Positions 25,913 to 34,345 of a stretch of DNA of 64,000 nt are shown one piece after another. Position numbers and translations under genes: made by a program. This stretch comes from an uncultured Tenacibaculum sp. (GTDB lineage: Bacteria > Bacteroidota > Bacteroidia > Flavobacteriales > Flavobacteriaceae), in contig NZ_CANMLT010000001.1 in NCBI RefSeq assembly GCF_947498805.1, positions 1 through 64,000 on the forward strand, written 5' to 3'. How positions within the stretch are numbered: position 1 is the first letter of the stretch; each line of letters begins with the position of its first letter. Under the pieces are notes generated by a model. It searched no databases and was not told the DNA's origin. It saw nothing but the letters and a program-made list of their open reading frames with translations.

Positions 25913-27265
25913 ATGAAAATTCATTTTATAGCCATCGGTGGAAGCGCAATGCATAACCTTGCAATTGCATTATACCAAAAAGGATACCAAATTACAGGAA
26001 GTGATGATACGATTCACGATCCATCTAAAAGCAGATTAGCAAAATATAATCTTTTACCAGAAGAGTTTGGATGGTTTCCTGAAAAGGTTTCTACAGACTT
26101 AGATGCTATTATTTTAGGAATGCATGCAAAACCGGATAATCCGGAATTATTGAAAGCACAAGAGTTAGGAGTGAAGATATATTCTTATCCAGAGTTTTTA
26201 TATGAACAATCTAAAGATAAAACACGTGTTGTAATTGGGGGGTCTCATGGTAAGACTACCATTACATCTATGATTTTACATGTGTTAAATTATCATGATA
26301 GAGATGTTGATTATATGGTAGGTGCTCAATTAGATGGTTTTGAAACCATGGTTAAGCTTACTGAAGAAAATGAATTTATTGTATTAGAAGGTGATGAGTA
26401 TTTAAGCTCTCCAATTGATAGAAGGCCAAAATTTCATTTGTATAAACCTAATATTGCTTTGTTAAGTGGAATTGCTTGGGATCATATCAATGTTTTTCCA
26501 ACTTTTGAAAATTATGTAGAGCAGTTTTCAATCTTTACAGATTCGCTGACTAATGGTGGAATTATGGTATATAATGAAGAAGATCCAAATGTAAAGAGTG
26601 TAGTAGAGGAAAGTTCTCATCCGATAAAAAAATATCCGTATACAACTCCAAAATATTTTATTGATAATGGAACTACTTTTATTGAAACAGAAGAAGGAGA
26701 TTTACCTTTAGAAATCTTTGGAGAACATAATCTTCAAAATTTAGCAGGAGCAAAGTGGATTTGTCAGCATATGGGTATTGAAGAAGATGAGTTTTATGAA
26801 GCTATTGTTAGTTTTAAAGGAGCTAGTAAACGTTTGGAAAAAATAGCAGAGAGTACTTCTTCTGTAGTATTTAAAGATTTTGCACATAGTCCTAGTAAAG
26901 TAAAAGCAACAACAACAGCAGTTAAAGATCAGTATAAAGAAAGAACGCTTTTAGCTTGTTTAGAGTTACATACGTATTCTAGTTTAAATGCAGAGTTCTT
27001 ATCTGAATATAAAGGAGCTTTAGATAATGCCGATAAGGCAGTGGTATTTTACTCTCCTCATGCAGTAAAGATTAAACAACTGGAAGAAGTAACAGAAGAG
27101 CAAATAGCAAGTGCTTTTGAAAGAGATGATTTAATTATTTATACGAATCCGCAAGAGTTTAAAGAATTTTTATTTGGTCAAAGTATAGAGAATAAGGCTG
27201 TTTTACTAATGAGCTCAGGAAATTATGGAGGATTAGATTTTAATGAGGTTAAGAGTTTGGTTTAG
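25913..27265 (+). CDS. mpl: UDP-N-acetylmuramate:L-alanyl-gamma-D-glutamyl-meso-diaminopimelate ligase
   Basis: This cytoplasmic ligase recycles peptidoglycan tripeptide by joining it to UDP-MurNAc. The 450-aa length and Mur-ligase architecture fit: an N-terminal Rossmann-like start MKIHFIAIGGSAMHNLAIAL, the ATP loop GGSHGKTTITSM, LEGDEYLSSPIDRRPKF and AWDHINVFPTFENY (central domain), and FAHSPSKVKATTTAVK (C-terminal domain). The IAIGGSAM rather than GIGGxGM start separates Mpl from MurC. Its 3' end overlaps the convergent nucleotidyltransferase gene by 17 bases. Confidence 0.95.
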   Translation: MKIHFIAIGGSAMHNLAIALYQKGYQITGSDDTIHDPSKSRLAKYNLLPEEFGWFPEKVSTDLDAIILGMHAKPDNPELLKAQELGVKIYSYPEFLYEQSKDKTRVVIGGSHGKTTITSMILHVLNYHDRDVDYMVGAQLDGFETMVKLTEENEFIVLEGDEYLSSPIDRRPKFHLYKPNIALLSGIAWDHINVFPTFENYVEQFSIFTDSLTNGGIMVYNEEDPNVKSVVEESSHPIKKYPYTTPKYFIDNGTTFIETEEGDLPLEIFGEHNLQNLAGAKWICQHMGIEEDEFYEAIVSFKGASKRLEKIAESTSSVVFKDFAHSPSKVKATTTAVKDQYKERTLLACLELHTYSSLNAEFLSEYKGALDNADKAVVFYSPHAVKIKQLEEVTEEQIASAFERDDLIIYTNPQEFKEFLFGQSIENKAVLLMSSGNYGGLDFNEVKSLV

Positions 27266-28313
27266 TTAATTTTTTGAAGAAGTATTTTCTATATTCGGTT
27301 ATATATAGAGCCTTGAAAAAGATTGAAAAACGGATTTTATAAAGAAAATACAAATCCCATTTTCTTTTATTAAAAGAAGCTTTTTTGGGATATTCAATAA
27401 GTAACATTTGTTGTTTCTTAAACTTTTCAGTTTTATTAGTTTTTAGATAGTTTAAAGATTTTGGAGCATTAAAAATTAAGTTACTGCTTGCCAGAAAATT
27501 AATGAGGTAGTCTTTATAAGGAGATTCAAAGTTGGTTAAGGTATTTTGTACACTTGTTTTTTTTGAAAGTAGGTATAAATCATATGAATTTCTTAAAGAA
27601 ATAGTTTTATACCATTGACCATTATCATTTAATTGTTTATTAAGACAAGTGATTAACGTCTTATCTTTAAAAGAAAGGACTGTAAGGTTGTTCATTACCT
27701 TTTGTAAATTAGGTTCTATAGTATTAAAATTAAAAGAACTTTCGTTATTTATCATTTTGTAATGCACTTCAAGTGCACCAATTTTTCCTTTCTTAGTAAT
27801 TTTAGGATAATGCCTATTTTGTACTGTGTTATCTAGGAAATTTCTTGAGTTTTCTGAATATTTATTTTCTTTTAAAATTTTAATTGAGGGTTTAAAATGT
27901 TTAGAAGAGGTTAAAAGATCAATATCTCCCAGCATTCGCTCTCCAATATCTTCATATAGTCCAGATAATAGATTTCCTGTTCCTTTAAGGAAAATAGGTG
28001 TTATATTATGACTTAAAAGTAATTGATTTACTTCTTTAGCTTGCGCAATGATTTGTTCATTTCTTTCTCGATTTAAGTCAGTAATATGTTGCATGTATTC
28101 CACTAAATCATTGGGTAAATAATGTAAAAAATCAGCACGTTTTAAATTACAATATAGTGCTGGGAAAACGTAATGAGAGGTGCTTACTTTTACAACATTA
28201 TCCCAATTTACTTCATTTGCTTTAAGTTTCTCTTCAACTAAAATTCTATTGTGTTCTTCATGAGTTATGGTTAAGCATTTACCAATAAAAAATAAGGTGT
28301 CTTTATAATTCAT
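27249..28313 (-). CDS. Nucleotidyltransferase family protein (NTP_transf_5-like)
   Basis: The 354-aa protein carries the minimal nucleotidyltransferase signature in the order seen in the PF14907 family: FLKGTGNLLSGLY (~108-120), then ERMLGDIDLLTSSKHF (~125-140), where D130 and D132 would bind metal and G-D-I-D is the active-site strand. The N-terminal ~100 residues are helical. The start overlaps the preceding PqqD/HPr-kinase-like gene by 11 bases, so the two are translationally coupled and probably act in one pathway. Proteins of this family occur beside HPr-kinase-like enzymes in natural-product peptide clusters (family knowledge). Here the substrate is inferred to be the 55-aa peptides encoded upstream or a partner protein. 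Confidence 0.8.
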   Translation of the reverse strand: MNYKDTLFFIGKCLTITHEEHNRILVEEKLKANEVNWDNVVKVSTSHYVFPALYCNLKRADFLHYLPNDLVEYMQHITDLNRERNEQIIAQAKEVNQLLLSHNITPIFLKGTGNLLSGLYEDIGERMLGDIDLLTSSKHFKPSIKILKENKYSENSRNFLDNTVQNRHYPKITKKGKIGALEVHYKMINNESSFNFNTIEPNLQKVMNNLTVLSFKDKTLITCLNKQLNDNGQWYKTISLRNSYDLYLLSKKTSVQNTLTNFESPYKDYLINFLASSNLIFNAPKSLNYLKTNKTEKFKKQQMLLIEYPKKASFNKRKWDLYFLYKIRFSIFFKALYITEYRKYFFKKLTKPNS

Positions 28314-29412
28314 TAGTAAAAATTTTAGATACGGTAGAAATCATTTTAGTATTATCTGAATAGGTTAGTTGATAACAGTTTAAACCAGAAAACCATTGTA
28401 AGAATGTTTCAGCATTTTCTTTAATGGGAGATAGCCAAGAATCAGGGATTAGTTGTTCGAAAGCAGTAATATTTGAAATTTTCTTACATTTCATACCACT
28501 GTCTTTTTCATACTTGATAAATACTAAGCTTTTACAAGGTAAGTGTTGTGTATAATCTGAGTTTCTTGGAGGTAAATATCTAACAATTTTATTTAATCGC
28601 TTAAAATGATATTCAGCTGAGGTTTTGAGTTCAGGATATATGGGTAGTAAAGTTTCTAAACTATTTTTTTTGATCGAAATAGCCGAAGGGAAACTAAAGA
28701 CTTCTTGATTTTCCGCATCTATGGGAACAAAATCATCGGCTAAACAGGTAAAGCTATTTGCTTGTAACAAGGCTAAAGAAGTACTCTTTCCATTTCCAGA
28801 GTCTCCTAGAAATAACATAGATTCTTTTCCATTGCTTATTGCAGATGCATGAAAAACCCCCATCCATTTATGTTCTAGTTTTTGATGCATTATCTCTACA
28901 ATTTTCATAGAGAATTTTCCTTGAAAATAGTGAACTTCATCGAGATTCCATGTGCCAATATTTTCATTGTCAATAAGAAAACTTATAAATCTATCATTAC
29001 TAAACACTTTGAAGTGATTATTGAATGTTTCTAAAGGACTAATTTCAAGATGAGCAAACTTAGGATGTACTAGGGAAAGTTCATATTCAGAGGCAAAATC
29101 AATTTTAAAAACAATGTCGTTAACCTTATAAAAAATTGATCTTAAAAAATTTGCAGGTTCTTTGATAGAATCAAGGATGGTATTTGTTTCTAGGTTTGAA
29201 TTTTGTATCAATAATGAAACATCATCTATTAAATTACTCAATTCTGATTCAGGGATGTCTATTTTCTTTGAAATCACCTTTTTTACAGTCTCTTTCGTAC
29301 TCCCTTGTTCTAATAAACTAAGTATTTCACCTATGACAGGTTCAACTACCATATATTCATTAGAATCCTCAAACCAAACTATAGATTTATGTTCAATATT
29401 TTTAATAATCAT
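28303..29412 (-). CDS. PqqD-like / HPr-kinase-like fusion protein
   Basis: I chose the ATG at 29412 (MIIKNIEHKSIVWFED). An ATG at 29472 would place the first 20 codons inside the upstream terminator. Of the 369 residues, ~1-75 look like a PqqD-type peptide-binding winged helix (VWFEDSNEYMVVEPVIGEILSLLEQG). Residues ~185-300 resemble the HPr kinase/phosphorylase C-terminal domain: VFHASAIS, the P-loop GDSGNGKST (203-211) and LADDFVPID (224-232) correspond to the kinase His, Walker A and DD motifs. True HPr kinase is not expected in this role, since the N-terminal domain is different and no HPr gene is near. PqqD-like domains usually hold a peptide substrate, so a peptide kinase is inferred. 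Confidence 0.8.
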   Translation of the reverse strand: MIIKNIEHKSIVWFEDSNEYMVVEPVIGEILSLLEQGSTKETVKKVISKKIDIPESELSNLIDDVSLLIQNSNLETNTILDSIKEPANFLRSIFYKVNDIVFKIDFASEYELSLVHPKFAHLEISPLETFNNHFKVFSNDRFISFLIDNENIGTWNLDEVHYFQGKFSMKIVEIMHQKLEHKWMGVFHASAISNGKESMLFLGDSGNGKSTSLALLQANSFTCLADDFVPIDAENQEVFSFPSAISIKKNSLETLLPIYPELKTSAEYHFKRLNKIVRYLPPRNSDYTQHLPCKSLVFIKYEKDSGMKCKKISNITAFEQLIPDSWLSPIKENAETFLQWFSGLNCYQLTYSDNTKMISTVSKIFTNEL

Positions 29413-29428
29413 AGATTGTAAAAATAAC

Positions 29429-29453
29429 AAAACCCCGAATGTTTCGAGGTTTT
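29429..29453 (-). terminator. Terminator between peptide gene 1 and the kinase-like gene
   Basis: On the minus strand: AAAACCTCGAA, a 3-nt loop, TTCGGGGTTTT (one G-U pair), then GTTATTTTT. It lies 25 bases after the peptide stop and 16 bases before the kinase-like start. It should make peptide mRNA abundant and kinase mRNA scarce, depending on read-through. Confidence 0.85.
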
Positions 29454-29477
29454 GCTTACTATTAATTTTCAATTGTT

Positions 29478-29645
29478 TTAAAAATTATCTCCTGGGTTTT
29501 CAGGGCTTTGTGCTTGTGCTTTTTGAGGATTTAAAATCATATATGTTCCTAAAGCTGTTAAAGCCGCATATTTACTGTAACTTCCTATTTTCTTTAAGGC
29601 TTCTTTACGAGTAATATTATCTTTGTGTTCTGTGTTTTTTTTCAT
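29478..29645 (-). CDS. 55-aa leader-type secreted peptide, copy 1
   Basis: A short gene overlooked by length filters. It encodes MKKNTEHKDNITRKEALKK... ending QAQSPENPGDNF (55 aa). Features in order: a charged N-terminus; TRKEALKK (a degenerate twin-arginine-like motif, R-K instead of R-R); a hydrophobic stretch YAALTALGTYMIL (~26-38); NPQKAQA, which looks like a signal-peptidase site; and a remaining decapeptide beginning with Gln and containing one Ser. It starts 14 bases after the stop of the T9SS cargo gene upstream and is followed by a terminator. The near-identical second copy in the same position behind a second cargo gene shows it is a real gene under selection. Function unknown; a precursor peptide is inferred. 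Confidence 0.85.
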   Translation of the reverse strand: MKKNTEHKDNITRKEALKKIGSYSKYAALTALGTYMILNPQKAQAQSPENPGDNF

Positions 29646-31115
29646 GATGTCTCTGGGGATTAGTCTAAAATGATTTTTTTACTTGTTTTTCCTTTTTCTG
29701 AAGTTATTTCAACGATATATGCTCCAGCTGCTAAAGAAGGTACATCAATGTTAGAAACACCATTTGAATTGATTTCTTTACTTACTAATTCTTTACCTAA
29801 TATAGAGAATATTTTTAAAGAAGCTTCTGCTTGCAATCCAACAATGGTCAATGTGTTAGGTGCTGATTTATAAATGCTCAAATCATCAATAGATAAATTA
29901 GTAAGGCCATCTAGTTTTTTAGAGATAGTATGAATATAAAACTGTCCAATTCCGTTACTAATACCTTTTATAGAAGTTTTATAGGTAGTTTCTGATAAAT
30001 TTGTAATTGTTTTATTTACTCGGTCTTCTAAATAAATAAAAATGTCTTCTGGAATGTTCTTAGTATCAATTGAGAATTCAATATTCTTACTTGCAGTTGC
30101 ATCTAAACCTAATGGAATAATTAAACCATCAATTTCGCTCTTAGGTAATGCTTGAATAGCATAATTAATTCCTTTGTTGTCATTAACTAATTCTGAGTAT
30201 ACAGAAAATTTGCTTGAAATACCAGTAAACATTTTTCCGTCATATCCATTATCAAAACCTTTAGTAGTACCTTCTATAAAATAGAATTTTGTTTTACTAT
30301 TTTCTTTACCATTCGAAACAAACAATTCAATTTCTGATTTTGAGCTACTTCTTTGGAAAGTATCTGTGCTATTATGAGATTGATAAGAAGTATTAAAAGT
30401 TAAGTCTTCTGAACCATTTTTAGCTTCTACAAAGAATCCCTGTCCTGGTGCTAATACAAAATTGTCACCAGAAACTTTTGTTTCATAAGCTGTTCCATTC
30501 CATAGCCAAATTGTTTGAGATTCTAATTTAGTGGTGTTATCGGTTAATAATGTTCCACTATTTACATAAGAAGCAAATGGATTACCAACTAAATTAAATG
30601 CGTTGGTGTTTTTTGTTAATGTAATATTGGTAGTTGTATTGTTTACTCTACCAGTGAAACTTAAAGGTCCTTCAGCTTCTAGTTTTACAGAGTATCCTTG
30701 TGCATTATTTAAGGTACCCATTGAAGCACCAGTTTGATAAGTCCATCTAGATCCAGATGCTTGCGCATTGTCATAAGGAGCAATTCCAATATTACTTCCT
30801 GTACCAGTAGCAAAAACATGATTAGAAATTAAATCTTGTATAGACTCGCCTTCAACAGGAGCAGATACTAAATGCCAGTTTGCTGTTAAAGTTCTTTTGT
30901 ATGTAAGATCTCCAGTTATAGAAGCATTTGCTACTAATGAAGCTCCAGAAGCAATTTTTATTGTGTTCACTGTAATGTTTGAAGAAACTGTAGGGTAATT
31001 TGCTAAACCAGCGGGAATTACAACATTAGAACCGCTAGAAGGAACTGTATTTCCTAACCAGTTAGCAGCGGTAGCCCAATTATTGTCTGAGGCTCCTGTC
31101 CATTTAATATCAGAC
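29478..31115 (-). repeat. Duplicated cassette, copy 1 (cargo C-terminal half plus peptide)
   Basis: The coding sequence for the last ~480 residues of the 956-aa cargo protein, its sorting tail, the short gap and the 55-aa peptide gene are repeated at 32692-34345. DNA-level similarity is obvious at the cargo 3' ends (both contain CTACTTG or TTACTTG followed by TTTTTCCTTTTTCTGAAG) and through the peptide genes. The N-terminal halves of the cargoes are unrelated. Confidence 0.85.
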
Positions 31116-32530
31116 GAAAAAGGAGTATTGTCAGTATTATCTCTTCCTGGAGAAAAAAGTACAGCATTACTTACAATAGTTGAATGCTTAACAAAAGCTC
31201 CAGTAAAATCAACATTTCTAGCTAAAGATTGATTATCTCCACCTTCACTTCCATAGGTCTCTGATACGATAGTTGTACCTGAATTATCTTTAATTATTAC
31301 AGTGTCACCTGAATTATTAAGGCTTAAAGAATTTCCAGAAGCTGTTTGTACTAATCCAGGAACTGTTGTAGGCGTTCCTCCACCGAAAACTACAATGGCT
31401 TCATTTGCAGGAACAATTGTTCCATTAGGAAAAGTATGTCTGTCACCAGAAACATCAGCAACAACCCATCCAGAGATGTTTAAGTTTGCACCAGAAACAT
31501 TATAAATTTCAACAAATTCATCTTGAGAAGTGTTAACCACCCCATCTCCATTGGCATCTCCATTAGTAACATCTGGGTCGGCATTAATTTCATTAATTAC
31601 TATTGGTAGATCATCATCATTAATGGTAACAGTATGTTGAGAAGTAGAAAGTAGTGCTGTTCCTGAAGTAACTGCAATATTTAATACAACTGTTTCTCCT
31701 AAATAATCAGCATCATCATTAATGTCTAAAGAAACATTTTGTGTTCCATTTCCTGTAAAAGTGATTGAACTAGTATTTAAAGTATAATCACCAGCTTCAG
31801 CTGTACTACTACCATCTACGGTAACACCTATAGTAACATTAGCCGCATAATTAATAATTGTTACAGGTATGGTAGTATTAAATGTAGCATCCGTTTCATC
31901 AACAGAGCTAGAAGCACTGTCAAAACTGATAGCAGGATCTGAAGAAGCTGCAGTAACTGTACCGTTTACTGTTATATCGTTGCCAGAACCTTCAAAACCA
32001 CCACTACCACCGGTACCTTCAGCAGAATGTAAATAAAATCTGTAAGTTACAGCACTTGTAGAGGCTGCTTGTGCAAAAGTGAATGTAAAGGTTTGTGTAC
32101 TTGTGTTATCTAGAATAGTCTTTTCTGCATCTAAATTAGCAGCATAACCATCAACAGAACTTCTTAGTGATACGGCTCTAGGTCCTGATCCAGATCTCTG
32201 TACATTTACATCTATAGAAGAAACTGTAAATTGGAAGGTAGCATTTGGAGTTATTGTAAACTCCATATAATCATTACCGGTTATAGCATCATCTACTGTA
32301 CCAGTATTCCAGCTAGTAGCATTAAAACGATTTCCATTGTTTGAAGCAGTAAGACCAGATCCTCTGGAAATACTTGATGTCATTATATTGGAATCGTTAG
32401 AGTTTGAACTTGCAGTTGCTTCGCTTCCTGCTAAGCTATTAAAATCAAATGTTAGTATACTTTGTCCAAAAGATACTTGAGCCATAAAAAAGATAAAGAA
32501 TAGAATCTTTAGAGAGTAGTTTTTTCTCAT
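29660..32530 (-). CDS. T9SS-sorted surface protein with Calx-beta and lamin-tail domains
   Basis: The 956-aa protein has a signal peptide (ends VSFGQ). Residues ~25-195 form a beta-rich region. A Calx-beta-like domain follows (~200-305, ITFTGNGTQNVSLDINDDAD). A lamin-tail domain (LTD) covers ~308-400 (IVINEINADPDVTNGDANGDG, FVEIYNVSGANLNISGWVV). From ~473 to the end it is homologous to the neighbouring 819-aa protein. The last ~75 residues are a type A T9SS sorting domain (LTIVGLQAEASLKIFSILGK ... GAYIVEITSEKGKTSKKIIL), directing secretion and cell-surface attachment. It precedes peptide gene 1 by 14 bases. No enzymatic domain is seen; an adhesin or scaffold role is likely. Confidence 0.88.
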   Translation of the reverse strand: MRKNYSLKILFFIFFMAQVSFGQSILTFDFNSLAGSEATASSNSNDSNIMTSSISRGSGLTASNNGNRFNATSWNTGTVDDAITGNDYMEFTITPNATFQFTVSSIDVNVQRSGSGPRAVSLRSSVDGYAANLDAEKTILDNTSTQTFTFTFAQAASTSAVTYRFYLHSAEGTGGSGGFEGSGNDITVNGTVTAASSDPAISFDSASSSVDETDATFNTTIPVTIINYAANVTIGVTVDGSSTAEAGDYTLNTSSITFTGNGTQNVSLDINDDADYLGETVVLNIAVTSGTALLSTSQHTVTINDDDLPIVINEINADPDVTNGDANGDGVVNTSQDEFVEIYNVSGANLNISGWVVADVSGDRHTFPNGTIVPANEAIVVFGGGTPTTVPGLVQTASGNSLSLNNSGDTVIIKDNSGTTIVSETYGSEGGDNQSLARNVDFTGAFVKHSTIVSNAVLFSPGRDNTDNTPFSSDIKWTGASDNNWATAANWLGNTVPSSGSNVVIPAGLANYPTVSSNITVNTIKIASGASLVANASITGDLTYKRTLTANWHLVSAPVEGESIQDLISNHVFATGTGSNIGIAPYDNAQASGSRWTYQTGASMGTLNNAQGYSVKLEAEGPLSFTGRVNNTTTNITLTKNTNAFNLVGNPFASYVNSGTLLTDNTTKLESQTIWLWNGTAYETKVSGDNFVLAPGQGFFVEAKNGSEDLTFNTSYQSHNSTDTFQRSSSKSEIELFVSNGKENSKTKFYFIEGTTKGFDNGYDGKMFTGISSKFSVYSELVNDNKGINYAIQALPKSEIDGLIIPLGLDATASKNIEFSIDTKNIPEDIFIYLEDRVNKTITNLSETTYKTSIKGISNGIGQFYIHTISKKLDGLTNLSIDDLSIYKSAPNTLTIVGLQAEASLKIFSILGKELVSKEINSNGVSNIDVPSLAAGAYIVEITSEKGKTSKKIILD

Positions 32531-32637
32531 ATGTATAAATAATAATTTAATGGGATACGCAAATTACTAAAAATCAGTACATATAAGGTTGCAAGAACAA
32601 AAAAGTTATTAAAAGTTAACAATTTCATAATAAAGGC

Positions 32638-32669
32638 AACAAAGCCTTGAGAACTCTCAAGGCTTTGTT
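32638..32669 (-). terminator. Hairpin after peptide gene 2 (weak terminator)
   Basis: Perfect inverted repeat AACAAAGCCTTGAGA / TCTCAAGGCTTTGTT, 23 bases after the peptide 2 stop on the minus strand. The following sequence (GCCTTTATTATG) has only a poor U-run, so partial read-through into the next cargo gene is likely. Confidence 0.65.
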
Positions 32670-32691
32670 TATAGTTAAAATTTTGTTTTTT

Positions 32692-32859
32692 TTAGAAATT
32701 ATCCCCTGGGCTTTCAGGGCTTTGTGCTTGTGCTTTTTGTGGATTTAAAATCATGTAAGTTCCTATAGCAGTTAAAGCTGCGTATTTACTATAACTTCCT
32801 ATCTTCTTTAAAGCTTCTTTACGAGTAATGTTATCTTTATTATCTATATTTTTTTTCAT
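32692..32859 (-). CDS. 55-aa leader-type secreted peptide, copy 2
   Basis: It encodes MKKNIDNKDNITRKEALKK... ending QAQSPESPGDNF (55 aa). It differs from copy 1 at only five positions (5, 6, 7, 32 and 50). The middle (DNITRKEALKKIGSYSKYAA), the hydrophobic stretch, the NPQKAQA cleavage-like site and PGDNF are unchanged. Position 50 is Ser instead of Asn, so the putative C-terminal decapeptide has two Ser residues. The gene starts 13 bases after the stop of the 819-aa cargo gene. The same arrangement in copy 1 argues for cargo-peptide coupling. I do not know a named family for it; a peptide substrate for the downstream kinase-like/nucleotidyltransferase pair is inferred. Confidence 0.85.
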   Translation of the reverse strand: MKKNIDNKDNITRKEALKKIGSYSKYAALTAIGTYMILNPQKAQAQSPESPGDNF

Positions 32860-34345
32860 GGTGCTTCGAGTTTTAGTCTAAAATGATTTTTCTACTTGTT
32901 TTTCCTTTTTCTGAAGCTATTTCAACAAGATATACTCCAGTTGATAATGAAGGTATATCGATGTTAGAAACACCATTTGAATTTATTTCTTTTTGCATTA
33001 CTTTTTTACCTAAAATAGAAAATAATTTTACAGAAGCTTTAGCTTGTAGTCCAACAATGGTTAATGTATTTGGAGCAGATTTGTAAATACTTATATCATC
33101 AATAGATAAACTTAAAGGAACATCCAGTTTTTGCGAAGTTGTATGTACATAAAATTGTCCAATACCTTTACTATTATCACTTAATGTAGTTTTATAAGTG
33201 TTTTCAGATAAGTTGATGAATTTGTCATTTAAGCGATCTTCCAAATACACAAAAATATCTTCAGGTAAATTTTCTGTGTTAATTGAAAATTCAATTTCTT
33301 TAGAGTTTTTCGTTTTTACACCTACAGGAATAATATAGCCGTTCATATCTTTTTTAGATAGTGATTGAATAGCGTAATTAATTCCTTTGTTTTCAGAAAC
33401 TAATTGAGAATATACAGCAAAATTATTAGTAACACCAGCAAACATTTTTCCGTCATAACCATTGTCAAAACCTTTAGTAGCTTCTTCAATAAAATAGAAT
33501 TTTGTTTTACTAGATTGCTTGTTTGTTGAAATATTTAGATGAATTTCTGTTCTAGTTGATCTTTGAAAAGTACCTGTAGTTTCATGACTTAAATCGGCTG
33601 TTTCAAAAGTTACACTTCCTCCAGTACCACATTCAACAAAGAACCCTTGTCCAGGAGCTAGTTTAAAGTCATCTCCAGTAACTTTGGTTTCATAAGTATT
33701 TGTGGCTTGATTCCATAACCATAAGGTCTGAGAAGTTAATAATCCTGAGTTGTCAGCTAAGAATCCTCCTGTTCCACTGTTTAAATATGCGGTAAATGGG
33801 TTTCCAATTAAATTGTACGCATTACCAGCTCCAATAGAAATATTTCTAGTAATATTTGAACTATTAACATTTCCAACAAATGTTAAATCACCAGCAGAAG
33901 CTAGTTTCACAGAATAACCTTGTCCATCATTTAGAGTTCCAGAAGAAGAAGTGGTTTGATAAACCCATCTCGAACCAGCGCCTAAAGTATTATCGTAAGG
34001 AGCTAATCCTATTCTTCCAGCTACAGATCCCGTAGCAAAATTATTATTAGTTCTAAAATCACCAATACTTTCTCCTGAAACTGGAGATGAAACTAGATAC
34101 CAGTTATTTGTTGCTAAATTCCTATTATAGGTTGTTGTTCCTGTAACTGAGGCATTGGCAATTAAGGAAGCTCCAGATGCTATATTAATAGAACCCACTG
34201 TAACAGAACTTGAAACGGTAGGGTAGTTTGCTAAACCATTAGGAATAGTAACATCCGAACCAGCAGTAGGAACGGCATTCGTACTCCAGTTAGCTGCAGT
34301 GTTCCAGTTATTTCCGCTAGAACCATTCCATGTTCCATTTAAGGC
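32692..34345 (-). repeat. Duplicated cassette, copy 2 (cargo C-terminal half plus peptide)
   Basis: Counterpart of 29478-31115. It covers residues ~331-819 of the cargo gene, the 13-base gap and peptide gene 2. Blocks such as NYPTVSS, KTKFYFIE, KGFDNGYDGKMF, NKGINYAIQ, LTIVGLQA and INSNGVSNID are shared with copy 1. Confidence 0.85.

Noticed and set aside
28303..29412. Genuine HPr kinase/phosphorylase (hprK)
   Set aside because: Only the P-loop and DD region match; the N-terminal domain is PqqD-like and there is no HPr gene or PTS context.
29162..29614. Plus-strand open frame of 150 codons
   Set aside because: It is antisense to the kinase-like gene start, the terminator and peptide 1; its product has no recognisable domain.
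27249..32859. Classical lasso peptide cluster
   Set aside because: There is no B1/B2 leader peptidase, asparagine-synthetase-like cyclase or dedicated exporter, and the peptide C-termini lack a lasso core length and ring residue pattern.
29643..32859. Standard Tat signal peptides in the two small peptides
   Set aside because: The motif is TRKEALKK, not S/T-R-R-x-F-L-K, so only a resemblance is claimed; Sec or another route is equally possible.
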